A program made the position numbers and the translations under genes. Source: Bacteroidales bacterium UBA3143 (GTDB lineage: Bacteria; Bacteroidota; Bacteroidia; Bacteroidales; Dysgonomonadaceae). Taken from it: a DNA stretch of 64,000 nucleotides. Under the pieces are notes generated by a model. That model was given only the letters and a program-made list of their open reading frames with translations. It made no database searches and had not been told where the DNA came from. Positions 19,446 to 28,427 of the stretch are shown here, one piece after another (position 1 is the first letter of the stretch; each line of letters begins with the position of its first letter). The stretch is from NCBI GenBank assembly GCA_002364735.1, contig DEZB01000033.1:110839-174838 (forward strand). Direction: 5' to 3'.

Positions 19446-20273
19446 ATGAAAAAGCTCTCTTTACTATTTATACTATCGATTATTAGCATTACGTCATTCG
19501 CTCAAAAAAAAGAAAAAATAAAAGGAGATAAAAATGTTGTTACAATGACCAACAATATCTCTAAAGAATTTAATGCTATAGAGGTAGCTGATGAACTTAA
19601 AGTGACTTTGACACAAGGCATTCAAAACAGTTATACGTTAACTTCAGATAAAAACCTTCAGGAGGTTATTCAGTTTACTGTAGTAGAAGGCACTCTCAAA
19701 ATTTACACTACAAGTAGAATTACAAGCAGTAAAAAACTTGAAATTAAAGTGACTTTCAAAAATCTTGAACAACTAAAATTAAAGGATGATGCAGAGATTG
19801 ATGGAGAAAAGATGTTTGAAAGTAAAGTGTTTATAATTAATGCTGATAATTCAAGTAAATTTAATCTGGAAATAAAAACAAAAGATATTTCTATTACAAT
19901 GTTGGGAAATGCAAAGGGTAAGCTTAAAGCTAATAGCGAAAGCGCTGTTATTGCTATGAGTGACAAGTCTAATCTTAATGCAGATATATCCACTGATAGA
20001 ACTACTGTTGAGTTAACAAAATCAGCTAAGCTTGAATTAGACGGAAAGTCTGATGATGCCACATTTACTACAAAAGACTCATCTGAATTAGATGCAAAGA
20101 GAATGAAAACATCGTCAGTCAGTTTAAATACATCTAACAATGCTAAGGTACATATTGACACAAAGAAAAACCTGCAAATATATGCGAAGGATAAAAGTAA
20201 CATCTACTTATATTCAGAGCCTAAAATCCAAATTGAGAAATTTGCTGATAAAGCTGAACTTCTAAAAAGATAA
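19446..20273 (+). CDS. Secreted DUF2807 (GIN domain) protein
   Basis: A 275-aa exported protein. Signal peptide MKKLSLLFILSIISITSFAQ is followed by a head GIN domain (DUF2807), a right-handed beta-helix of regularly spaced short strands in which Asp/Ser/Asn-rich turns recur about every 18-20 residues. The end is ...YLYSEPKIQIEKF. The family is abundant in Bacteroidetes and was described as putative auto-transporter adhesin-like; the true function is unknown. It stands alone between the ompH terminator and rtcB. Confidence 0.85.
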   Translation: MKKLSLLFILSIISITSFAQKKEKIKGDKNVVTMTNNISKEFNAIEVADELKVTLTQGIQNSYTLTSDKNLQEVIQFTVVEGTLKIYTTSRITSSKKLEIKVTFKNLEQLKLKDDAEIDGEKMFESKVFIINADNSSKFNLEIKTKDISITMLGNAKGKLKANSESAVIAMSDKSNLNADISTDRTTVELTKSAKLELDGKSDDATFTTKDSSELDAKRMKTSSVSLNTSNNAKVHIDTKKNLQIYAKDKSNIYLYSEPKIQIEKFADKAELLKR

Positions 20274-20451
20274 AACAAAATAAATATAACAATGAAAGTA
20301 CCCAACATCTTCAATGTACAAATATAATTCATAGTTTTAAAGATGCTAAAAATCAACTATGGGAGCTTTGACTAAGAGGATTGTAGAGACTGTATAGGGT
20401 TTTAACTCTCTGATAAAAACAATATTAAAATATTTTCGTATCTTAGTAACT

Positions 20452-21609
20452 ATGATTCAGAAAATAGATACAGAAAGAATACCGATTAAATTGTGGTTGA
20501 ATAAATTAGAGCCAGGTGCTTTGCAACAAGCAAAAGACTTGGCCAATCTAAGCATTGCTTTCAAACACATTGCCATTATGCCCGATGCTCATCAGGGATA
20601 TGGCATGCCTATAGGAGGTGTTTTAGCAACTGAAAATGCTATAATACCGAATGCAGTGGGTGTAGATATTGGTTGTGGTATGTGTTCACTACGAACTAAC
20701 CTTAAACATATAGAACAAGATGATCTCAAAAAAGTGATGGGATTAATCCGTCAAACTATTCCCGTTGGGTTTAAACATCACAAGGAGAAACAAGCAGAAA
20801 GCTGGATGCCTCCTTTGGATAAGAACCTGCACGTGGTTTCGCAAGAATATGAAAGCGCCATGTACCAAGTTGGAACTTTGGGCGGTGGAAACCATTTTAT
20901 AGAAATACAGAAAGGGACTGACGGATATATTTGGATTATGGTGCACTCAGGCTCCAGAAATATAGGATACACTGTAGCGGAATACTATCACAGGAAAGCT
21001 GTAGAAGAAACCAAGAAACGCAAGAAGAATATCCCACCTAAAGACCTTTCCTACTTTGATCAAGGAACGAAAGGGTATGAAGATTATTTCAAAGAGATGA
21101 ATTACTGCATTGCGTTTGCTTTGCAAAGCAGAAAACTGATGATGGAAAGGGTGAAAGATGCTTTCTCTGAAGTTATACAAGATGTGGCGTTTTCGAATTT
21201 CATTAACAAACCACACAATTTTGCAGCATGGGAAAATCATTTCGACAAGGATGTTATAGTTCATCGAAAGGGGGCTACACGTGCCAATGAAGGAGAATGG
21301 GGAATGATTCCAGGCTCACAAGGAACGAGCTCTTTTTTGGTGAAAGGAAAGGGGAATCCTCTTTCTTTCAATTCATGCTCGCATGGAGCAGGTCGTACAA
21401 TGAGCAGAAATGAAGCTCGCCGATCATTAAATCTGAAAGCTGAAGTAGAAAAATTAAAAGAACTGGGCGTACTCCACGCTTTGCGTCACAAAAGAGATTT
21501 GGACGAAGCACCAGGATCATACAAAGACATACAAGAAGTGATGGCTCTGCAGGAAGACTTGGTGGACATTCAAGTGGAGTTGACTCCGATGGCGGTGATA
21601 AAGGCTTAA
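20452..21609 (+). CDS. rtcB: RtcB family RNA ligase
   Basis: A GTP- and Mn-dependent ligase joining 2',3'-cyclic phosphate or 3'-phosphate to 5'-OH RNA ends. The conserved core is complete: PDAHQGYGMPIGGV, VGVDIGCGM (metal Asp and Cys), GGGNHFIE, VHSGSRNIG, PGSQGTSSF and NSCSHGAGR, where His is the GMP-linked nucleophile. At 385 aa it is close to the E. coli enzyme. No archease, prfH or RtcA neighbour is present, so this is an orphan ligase. A -7-like TATCTTAG sits 5 bases before the ATG. Confidence 0.92.
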   Translation: MIQKIDTERIPIKLWLNKLEPGALQQAKDLANLSIAFKHIAIMPDAHQGYGMPIGGVLATENAIIPNAVGVDIGCGMCSLRTNLKHIEQDDLKKVMGLIRQTIPVGFKHHKEKQAESWMPPLDKNLHVVSQEYESAMYQVGTLGGGNHFIEIQKGTDGYIWIMVHSGSRNIGYTVAEYYHRKAVEETKKRKKNIPPKDLSYFDQGTKGYEDYFKEMNYCIAFALQSRKLMMERVKDAFSEVIQDVAFSNFINKPHNFAAWENHFDKDVIVHRKGATRANEGEWGMIPGSQGTSSFLVKGKGNPLSFNSCSHGAGRTMSRNEARRSLNLKAEVEKLKELGVLHALRHKRDLDEAPGSYKDIQEVMALQEDLVDIQVELTPMAVIKA

Positions 21610-22043
21610 AGGACAAGTCATTTAATAAATTTTGAAGGCTCATTTGACAAAAATGAGCTGTTTTACTTTATACATCTCTATAAAATATTCGATGCACATT
21701 TAAAGGTTGTTCAAACTAATGTTTAACCCTTTTCGATAAACACCACAAAATAAAGAAATTATTATGTTAGTTAATTATTATTTAATGTATCTTTGATTAT
21801 CCATCAATAAAGATTTCAAAAATAATGGGACAAATAAATATTACCCTGCATTTTTAGAATCTCAGAAGAATATGGAAGTAAAGAGAAATGATGAACAAAT
21901 CAAGTTATAATAAGATGAGCAACTCAGGTTTAGTATCGAATATATTAAATTGATCAAGTCGGTTATATCTGACTATCAACAAATAGAGAAAGTCCTGATA
22001 TATCGTTCAAGAATAAAAGTAGCAACAAATAATTTTTTCAACC
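21610..22043. other. Gap between rtcB and barrel protein
   Basis: Over 430 bp of AT-rich sequence without a credible gene. Only the promoter at 21767-21796 was recognised; it would give the next gene a leader of about 240 nt, unusually long for this window. Confidence 0.55.
21767..21796 (+). promoter_or_regulatory. Promoter of the 22.0 kb barrel protein
   Basis: TTAG (21767-21770), 18 bases, TATCTTTG (21789-21796). Confidence 0.5.
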
Positions 22044-22655
22044 ATGAATATTAAGTATCTATCACTTATTATCTTATTCTTACTCCCTTTCCTTTTTATA
22101 AGCGCACAAAAAGAGATTGGCAATAAACAAATCGGTATTTCTTTCTCATCATTTGGCATCAACGAGCCAGTATATTTTACCAGTTTAGATGGAACGGGCG
22201 GCTACAGCAGTAAAAGCTTCTATACCTTTGGACTCAACTATATTCATCCATTAAACAAGTGGTTAAACATAGAAACGGGTGTGGAATATGCAAAACACAC
22301 CATTACCATTACACCAAGTACGCCTCCCGAGTGGGATAATCCATACAATGCCAGTTTTTCTCTTGTGAATATACCAATCACCGTTAGAGAAAACTTTTGG
22401 GATTACTTTTTTATAAATGGAGGTTTACTGTTAGGCATTGATGCAAGCTCTTCAAGTCCTATACATAGTCAATCCGGCATTGGAGCAATTTTGGGAATTG
22501 GTGCACAATATCAATTCAATAATGGAGTAGGATTATTTATTAATCCATATTCGAAAGCTCATACTTTAATTCCATTCTCATCGAAGAAATATCATCAAAG
22601 ACTGATGGAGTTGGGAGTAAGAATTGGATTGACATACAGTTTTAAAGCTAAGTAA
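22044..22655 (+). CDS. Small outer-membrane beta-barrel protein, unknown function
   Basis: 203 aa with signal peptide ending ...LFISAQ, then amphipathic strands with alternating aromatic residues (YTFGLNYIHPLNKWLNIETGVEYAKH, YQFNNGVGLFINPYSKA) and a C-terminal aromatic-rich strand LGVRIGLTYSFKAK. This is the pattern of small OmpA/OmpX-like (porin-family) barrels of Bacteroidetes. The specific role is not recognisable. Monocistronic. Confidence 0.7.
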   Translation: MNIKYLSLIILFLLPFLFISAQKEIGNKQIGISFSSFGINEPVYFTSLDGTGGYSSKSFYTFGLNYIHPLNKWLNIETGVEYAKHTITITPSTPPEWDNPYNASFSLVNIPITVRENFWDYFFINGGLLLGIDASSSSPIHSQSGIGAILGIGAQYQFNNGVGLFINPYSKAHTLIPFSSKKYHQRLMELGVRIGLTYSFKAK

Positions 22656-22714
22656 AACCTTATAGCTTCTCAATTTTGGAGATATCAATTAATATTTTCA
22701 ATCTACAATCCAAT

Positions 22715-22750
22715 TTTGATAACAACCAATCATAAATTAATGTACATTTG
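22715..22750 (+). promoter_or_regulatory. Possible promoter of STAS-like gene
   Basis: TTTG (22715-22718), 24 bases, TACATTTG (22743-22750). The -7 fits; the spacer is longer than usual. Confidence 0.4.
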
Positions 22751-22791
22751 AACATCAACAAATAGAGGTAAAACAATATATTTTTGAAATT

Positions 22792-23091
22792 ATGAAAAAT
22801 ACAACCTTACACGTAGAAAGTATATTAGGAGGTGTCAACGCCGTTGAAACCGAACATGGTCAACAGATTTATGATCTTATTTTAAAAGCTTTTTTTCAAA
22901 GCAAAAAAGTAATCTTGTCGTTTGACAACATGGAAATACTATCCGATGAGTTTTTGGAGTCTGCAGTTGGTCAATTGTACAAAAACTTCTCTCATGAAGA
23001 AATCAAAAACAACATGAGCATCGAAAATATTTCATTTTCGGGAAAGATAGCTTTGAAAAGAATTGTAGACAAAGCTAAAGACATCTATTAA
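22792..23091 (+). CDS. STAS-like DUF4325 domain protein
   Basis: A 99-aa protein that is a single STAS-like (DUF4325) domain: strand VILSFDNMEILSDEFLESAVGQLY (the conserved Asp/Ser segment before the phosphorylatable helix) and a C-terminal helix KIALKRIVDKAKDIY. Such domains usually act with a histidine-kinase-like ATPase or an anti-sigma partner, often encoded next door. No ATPase or second component lies here, so it is an orphan or works with a distant partner. Confidence 0.75.
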   Translation: MKNTTLHVESILGGVNAVETEHGQQIYDLILKAFFQSKKVILSFDNMEILSDEFLESAVGQLYKNFSHEEIKNNMSIENISFSGKIALKRIVDKAKDIY

Positions 23092-23164
23092 CGAAAGTAA
23101 GACTTTTACAGTTTAGTATTCATTTATTTATATCGTAAATACTTGAAATCTATATCCGTAATTC

Positions 23165-24655
23165 CTATTGACCTTTTGATTTTATCAATTTAGAGATTGA
23201 TTCAACTGAAAATCCGGTTTTTATAATATTCCCCTCTTTGTCTATAAGAACAGCAAAAGGAATAGATTGAAATGAATAGATTTTCATTATCCTTTCATTC
23301 ATCTCTTCATTTGATGTTACTAATTGAACCCATGGCAACTGTTGTTTATTTAAAGTATTTTTCCAAGCACTCTCATTAGTATCTAAAGAAATTCCAATAA
23401 TTTCGAGCTCTTCTCTTTTGAAATTATTATATATCTCTTTGAGCGCTGGAAATGAGGCTATGCAAGGAGCACACCATGAAGCCCAAAAATCGATAAGAAT
23501 ATATTGAGATTTAGCCACATATTCTGAAATCTCTTTACTCTCACCCAAAGAGTCTTTTAATATGAGATTGGTAAATAATTTATTTTCCATGTTTTTTTGT
23601 AACAACTCTTTCTCCTTAAGTAGCTTTAAACGTTCAATATATTTTTTAATCCATTTACTCTGCTTGTATTCTGCATCTGCAGCGTCATATACAATTAAGA
23701 AAGCACTGTCCAAGTTATTTTGTGAAGGATATGCTATTCCTTCAGAAGTGCCTTTTCCAACTTCATTCTTAAAAAAATACTGACCAACGATATTATGGAT
23801 ATTAGTTTTTTTGAAATTGACTCTGTATTTCCCTATCTCGACATGTTTATTATATAATGCTGTTCCTGTTTTAATATAGCTGGTGCTATCTTCTGATATT
23901 GGAATAGACTGTAATTCATTAGTAAGTACTGCCATTGAATCTAAATATGATTGAAATAGATTATTCAAGGAAGTTCCTCCAATTGTTTTTTTATTTAACG
24001 AAACGTTTATATTACCATGTTCCAGGATTACAGTTTGAGACAGAACAGAATCAGGATAATTACCGATACTGAGAATACCTATATCTTTTAAATTTTCATT
24101 TCCATTAAACTCAAAATAACCATCAACAATCAATGTAGTATCTACATTCATGATAGTATCTTGGTTAAACGAAAAAAGCATAATCGTATTTCCATCAAAA
24201 TTTCTGTTTATTGTCCCCTTCAATTTATATTCATCGTTTTGTCTACAACTTTTAGATCGTTGATTTTTAACTTGAGTGAGAATAGGGAGTTGCTCCTCAC
24301 TTTCATGATTAATTGTTTTTTCCTTAGATTCAAAGAACAAAACGCCATGTCTATAAAGCTCACCATATTTTATTATAGCCTCTTTTCCAGCTTCGGCTCC
24401 TGTCCCAGATAAACCATTTAGCTCTCCATTCAGAGCTTTCCTATAGAAGCTTTCTTCAGATATCTGTTTCCCGTTGAAAAAATACATCTTTCCTGATGGA
24501 TTATTACGAATTGAATCAAGTGTGGCTTCCATTGTTTTCTCAGATCTGTTTTGGGCTTTTATTTTAGCAGATGCTGCCTCTACCCAAATAAGAAGAAAAA
24601 CAAGAATTACTTTCAAGATGTATTTAAATTGCTGAGGGCATCTTATTTTCCTCAT
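23165..24655 (-). CDS. TlpA-like thiol:disulfide protein with DUF4369 N-terminal domain
   Basis: Exported thioredoxin-fold protein, 496 aa. A signal sequence (ILKVILVFLLIWVEAASA) and a spacer lead to a DUF4369 beta domain near 145-205 (KLKGTINRNFDGNTIMLFSF). A helical middle region precedes a C-terminal AhpC-TSA/thioredoxin domain with WASWCAPC near 388-395, where CAPC is the redox pair, and a cis-Pro region FQSIPFAVLIDKEG. Likely role: keeping periplasmic thiols reduced or respiratory-protein maturation; partner unknown. The extra about 100 N-terminal residues before DUF4369 are unusual and not assigned. Confidence 0.85.
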   Translation of the reverse strand: MRKIRCPQQFKYILKVILVFLLIWVEAASAKIKAQNRSEKTMEATLDSIRNNPSGKMYFFNGKQISEESFYRKALNGELNGLSGTGAEAGKEAIIKYGELYRHGVLFFESKEKTINHESEEQLPILTQVKNQRSKSCRQNDEYKLKGTINRNFDGNTIMLFSFNQDTIMNVDTTLIVDGYFEFNGNENLKDIGILSIGNYPDSVLSQTVILEHGNINVSLNKKTIGGTSLNNLFQSYLDSMAVLTNELQSIPISEDSTSYIKTGTALYNKHVEIGKYRVNFKKTNIHNIVGQYFFKNEVGKGTSEGIAYPSQNNLDSAFLIVYDAADAEYKQSKWIKKYIERLKLLKEKELLQKNMENKLFTNLILKDSLGESKEISEYVAKSQYILIDFWASWCAPCIASFPALKEIYNNFKREELEIIGISLDTNESAWKNTLNKQQLPWVQLVTSNEEMNERIMKIYSFQSIPFAVLIDKEGNIIKTGFSVESISKLIKSKGQ

Positions 24656-24708
24656 ATTGTTTTCTTTTCTACTTTCAAAAAAAATATAAGTGCAAGTGTT
24701 GTGTTTAA

Positions 24709-24738
24709 CAAAGATAGTAAAGTTTTATATTCGTCAAA
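24709..24738 (-). promoter_or_regulatory. Promoter of the TlpA-like gene
   Basis: On the minus strand TTTG (24738-24735), 18 bases, TATCTTTG (24716-24709). Both boxes match consensus. The leader would be about 50 nt. Confidence 0.65.
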
Positions 24739-24983
24739 GATTAAGGTTGAAATTTTATCGAATTGCTGTTTTTTTGATATAATTGTCTGGTCATCATGTA
24801 GAATACAGCAGAGAATAGTTGCTAAACATATATCTTACGATTTCGAACACGGTTCGAATGACGATCGGATGCATTTCAAACAGACTTCTGAACTTTTGAG
24901 TGGTAATTAATCTGTTTTGCAAAGTGAGAGAAGGAAAGAATTGATATGCAAGGAGCTGTGTTATGTAAAAAGACGCGGATATC

Positions 24984-25227
24984 GACTTTCCACTTGCAGT
25001 GTTACTAACGGAGGCTACGAAAGTAACAATCCAGTTGGGGAGTAACTTTCCGCGACGTAGAAACTAACACTGCACTGCGCAGACTAACTTTCCGCGGCGT
25101 AGAAACTAACACAACACTGTGCAGACCAACTTTCCGCAGCGCAGAAACTAACAATGCACTGTGCAGAGTAACTTTCCGCGGAGATGCTATCAACACTGCA
25201 CTGTGCAGAGTGACTTTCCGCAGAGAA
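24984..25227. repeat. Tandem array 2: 42-bp units
   Basis: Copies of ACTTTCCGC recur at exact 42-base steps (the first C at 25046, 25088, 25130, 25172 and 25214); a diverged partial copy lies at about 24984. Unit core: TAACTTTCCGCGGCGTAGAA, then ACTAACA, then CTGCACTGTGCAG. The last segment is a perfect 6+1+6 dyad in the fourth unit and near-perfect in others. No spacers. The array sits in a 1.25-kb divergent gap (24656-25907), otherwise AT-rich and without a credible gene. Confidence 0.9.
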
Positions 25228-25907
25228 TCCCCAAATTCATCTTTGTTTTTTTATAAATTATCAAGTATCTACATCTATTAGTCGATTCTGAAAACACGCA
25301 TTGCTCATATCTTTCAATTTTCAGAACTGTTTTGACGCATTTCATAAGGGTTAGTTTATCAACAAATATAACATATTTGTATTAAATGTCACAAAATCAT
25401 GTTCTATTTTAATGAAATTAATAATAAGCACTTCATTGGTAAATAAATTCAGTTTGTTAAATTCACACTTTGCAAATATATATTCAAAATTTTCAATGTG
25501 TTTCAATTATGAACTATAAGCTCAGATTAAACTAATTCACAACACGTTGTGAATTATTCGTACGTAAAAATACTTACGTATGCAAAAGCACACCTACGTT
25601 ATTTTAAGTTAAACTTTTGATTAAGGCTAAATATTCATATACTGTATAAATGCTGATTATTAAGGACTTACTTAAAGTTAAAATAAAAATAATAAGGAAA
25701 CAGAAACCAATTCTCTTTTTGGTATTTGTACATACAAAAACATTGATTACTTTTGTCATTAACTGATACGAAAATCGCATCAGCGCTCGATTTAGGGCAA
25801 CCTGCAAAAGCAATCTTTGTTCTTACTTTATTTTATTGCACAGGAGAATAAAATGAAAAGAGAAATAAGCTAATTGCTTAGCAAAACAAACTTAATTTTT
25901 ATTTTTT

Positions 25908-26789
25908 ATGTTAGTAGAAAAAATTTCTTTATCAAGATTACTTAATCTGGAACTTCCTGAGTTCGCTGATGAGGTAATACGGATTGTAGAAAAACACAAT
26001 CCCGAGAGTCTTAAAATTAAAGATGGTTTTGATCAGCTTGTTGCTGAAAAACCACAAATCGACGCTCTAACTGTTCGATTTGGACCTCACCCCCTCACTG
26101 AAAAACTAACTGTTTTGCGTGAAGATCGTATTCAACATGCCAAAGCTATTACATTTCAGATGAATGGATTCGTAAAAGGATTTATCGAAGGGGAGAACAG
26201 TGATGTTAGCACTGCTAAGTTCATCGTTAATAGATTTCTGTATAAATTAGATCGCAACAATGTGCCTATGATTAACCGCAGGGTTACTAATTTTTTTGCA
26301 GAAATAGATAGTGATGAAAACTTGGAGACAGCTTTTGGATCTTTGGGACTATCCAATCAATTGGATAATTTGCGGAGTACACACTCACAAGTTTTAGAAT
26401 ACATGGAAAGTAGATTGGATAATATTTCGAAACGACCGAAAGGAAAGTCAGAAGTATTTAAAAGATCTATTAGAAATGGGTTGAATTGGCTTTTTGCTAC
26501 AATTAATATGGCACAAAACTACAACAAAGAGCTGGACTACAGTGCATTAATCAATGAATTAAATGATTTGATTATCTCTTACAGAGCACTGATAAACATC
26601 AGAGGCACATATAATGCTAAGAATGGTGAGAGTGCTCCTGAACCAGTTGTGTTAGATGCTATAGACGAAGCAGAAAATACTGAAAGGATGGTAATTGCAA
26701 ACGATTTTGATCAAAATATGGATCAAAAAAAGACAGTTGCATCGTTGTCAGAACATTTGCAACTGCCTCTTAAAAGCAATGAGGCTTAA
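25908..26789 (+). CDS. DUF6261 family protein
   Basis: A 293-aa cytosolic, largely alpha-helical protein of the Bacteroidales family DUF6261. No signal peptide or membrane segment. It begins MLVEKISLSRLLNLELPEFA and keeps the family-like stretch LVAEKPQIDALTVRFGPHPLTEKLTVLREDR (split here for length: see 68-100), then an Asp/Asn-rich region, and ends with a short variable tail. Function is unknown; family members are often multicopy. It stands alone with a strong terminator. An AATCTTTG -7-like box lies about 90 bases upstream. Confidence 0.75.
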   Translation: MLVEKISLSRLLNLELPEFADEVIRIVEKHNPESLKIKDGFDQLVAEKPQIDALTVRFGPHPLTEKLTVLREDRIQHAKAITFQMNGFVKGFIEGENSDVSTAKFIVNRFLYKLDRNNVPMINRRVTNFFAEIDSDENLETAFGSLGLSNQLDNLRSTHSQVLEYMESRLDNISKRPKGKSEVFKRSIRNGLNWLFATINMAQNYNKELDYSALINELNDLIISYRALINIRGTYNAKNGESAPEPVVLDAIDEAENTERMVIANDFDQNMDQKKTVASLSEHLQLPLKSNEA

Positions 26790-26842
26790 AACTTCTTGTG
26801 TAATTTCTTAATTTAATGTACCAGATTAAATTATGCTTAACG

Positions 26843-26871
26843 GCCCCAATTCCTGTGATTGGGGCTTTTTT
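26843..26871 (+). terminator. Terminator of DUF6261 gene
   Basis: GCCCCAAT (26843-26850), 7-base loop, ATTGGGGC (26858-26865), then six T. Confidence 0.92.
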
Positions 26872-27018
26872 GGCGCTCAACCACAATATCTTATGATTAT
26901 GAATAGTAATTCTTTCCTGAATTTCTTAATTTGATACTCCCTAATATGCCTCTGTAGAATTAACGCAAAAAGTATCAATAATGTTTTACCAGTTGTTTAT
27001 ATTTTGATGACTTGATAA

Positions 27019-27055
27019 TTTGCAAATGCCAATTATTTCTTTGCAAATGCCAATT
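27019..27055. repeat. Direct repeat of 16 bp
   Basis: TTTGCAAATGCCAATT occurs at 27019-27034 and 27040-27055, with a third partial match (TTTTGCAAACG) from 27058. Spacing is 21 bases, two helical turns. It lies in a gap without genes; an operator is possible but unproven. Confidence 0.6.
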
Positions 27056-27191
27056 GGTTTTGCAAACGTAATATATTATGTGATAATAACAAAGCTATTT
27101 GAAGAAAAAACTTTGTTTATAATAGAGTTTAAAAATTGGATTGTTGGAAAAATGTATTGATAAACCCATCATAATGATGCAGATTTGAATT

Positions 27192-27278
27192 AAACATGAG
27201 TGCAAATATGGATTAGTATACGTTGATTTATTTGGTGGTGCAGGAGCTTTTTGGATGATTATTTATAATAAGAGATAA
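27192..27278 (+). pseudogene. Possible fragment of a D12-class DNA adenine methyltransferase
   Basis: One frame reads CKYGLVYVDLFGGAGAFWM and then stops. YVDLFGGAGAF resembles motif I (FxGxG) and its approach in phage-type adenine methylases. The frame has an upstream stop and no start, so if real it is a short relic. Length is too small for certainty. Confidence 0.2.
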
Positions 27279-27320
27279 GCCTTCAAAATTTTCAAAACAA
27301 AAAAAACAACAAGTCCTACC

Positions 27321-27493
27321 TACAGCACTCTAAGTCATATTACATACAATAGGCTTTCATGGAGTCAATTGGAGAAGATACAACAATAGGAATTGCAATA
27401 AGTAAACGTTCCATTATACCGTAAAACAAACGCACTGTAAGTGCTGTACTGTCTGTAGTAATCATATTGCATATAGAAATGAAAGCGTTGTAT
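27321..27493. other. Region with long-range inverted repeats (possible structured RNA)
   Basis: ATACAA plus GCTTTCAT (27345-27360) pairs with ATGAAAGC plus TTGTAT (27479-27493). TACAGCACT (27321-27329) pairs with AGTGCTGTA (27440-27448), which competes with a local hairpin GCACT-GTA-AGTGC at 27432-27444. The minus strand is also free of stops over 27343-27537 but lacks a good start. No promoter or known RNA family was recognised. The rest of 26872-27590 shows nothing further. Confidence 0.3.
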
Positions 27494-27598
27494 AGTGGTC
27501 CCCTGTAAATTGTTTTAAGAAAACGACATCTCCAGATTCATAAATATGAACTATTAATCAGCAAAAAATGTTTCATTAGAAACAAAAATTTGCACAAT

Positions 27599-28402
27599 AT
27601 GGAAACACTAAAGAAACAACAAACCTTATCTATTGTCAATCTATTAGCAGTAATATTTGCCATTGGCATTAACTACTATTCGCAAGTTTACACCATTCAT
27701 GGCTACCGAGTTAGTGACATGAGCGAAGAGTACAACAACCTATTTACACCCGCAGGATATGCTTTCTCTATTTGGGGATTGATCTTCATAGCTATATTGA
27801 TTTTTGCTCTCTATCAAGTTTATAAAACTTTTGTGAAGAAACAAACATTCGACTTTATCAGTCAAACAAGTGGATGGTTTGCATTGGCAAACATAGCCAA
27901 TGGACTGTGGATTATAGCATGGTTAACGGATTATACTTGGTTATCGGTAGTAGTTATGTTGGTGATACTTTTCTCACTAATGAAAATAGTTGTCAACACC
28001 AATATGGAGAGATGGCGAGCTCCTGCCAAAACTATTGTTTTTGCATGGTGGCCCATTTCAATATATGCAGGATGGATTTCCGTTGCTACTATTGCTAACA
28101 TTGCAGCCTATTTATCAAAGGTTGGTTGGGATGGAGGATTTCTTTCACCCGAAGCGTGGACAATAGCACTTATTGTAATTGCCACAGCATTGAATCTTAT
28201 TTTGGTGTTTACACGTGGTATGCGTGAGTTTGCTGTAGTGGGTGCATGGACACTGATTGCTATTTATGTGAGACATCAATTCACATATGAAGCTATTGCT
28301 ATTACAAGCTTAATTGGAGCAATCGTAATACTTGTAACAGTGTTTGCACATGCATACAGAAATAGAAAGATCAATCCTTTTTATGGGAAGTATTTTAGGT
28401 AA
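27599..28402 (+). CDS. TspO/MBR-related tryptophan-rich membrane protein
   Basis: An integral membrane protein with about seven to eight hydrophobic helices and many Trp (FSIWGLIFIAI, GLWIIAWLTDYTWLS, FAWWPISIYAGWISVATIANIAAYL). It resembles the long, Trp-rich TspO-like sensory family found in Bacteroidetes and cyanobacteria rather than the 160-aa classical TspO. Known family role: porphyrin or sterol binding and stress signalling; ligand unknown here. The frame opens at TTG 27590; ATG 27599 is preferred. It ends 25 bp from the convergent pseudogene. Confidence 0.75.
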   Translation: METLKKQQTLSIVNLLAVIFAIGINYYSQVYTIHGYRVSDMSEEYNNLFTPAGYAFSIWGLIFIAILIFALYQVYKTFVKKQTFDFISQTSGWFALANIANGLWIIAWLTDYTWLSVVVMLVILFSLMKIVVNTNMERWRAPAKTIVFAWWPISIYAGWISVATIANIAAYLSKVGWDGGFLSPEAWTIALIVIATALNLILVFTRGMREFAVVGAWTLIAIYVRHQFTYEAIAITSLIGAIVILVTVFAHAYRNRKINPFYGKYFR

Positions 28403-28427
28403 GGTAAGCAGAAAAGATGGAATTTGT

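Noticed and set aside
20452..21609. RNA-repair operon around rtcB
   Set aside because: No archease, PrfH, RtcA or sensor gene lies within several kb.
24551..24910. Plus-strand ORF of 119 aa
   Set aside because: It is partly antisense to the TlpA-like gene and covers its promoter; low-complexity composition.
25005..25196. Minus-strand ORF of 63 aa in array 2
   Set aside because: It exists only because the 42-bp period is a multiple of three; the product is a 14-residue repeat with no start signal.
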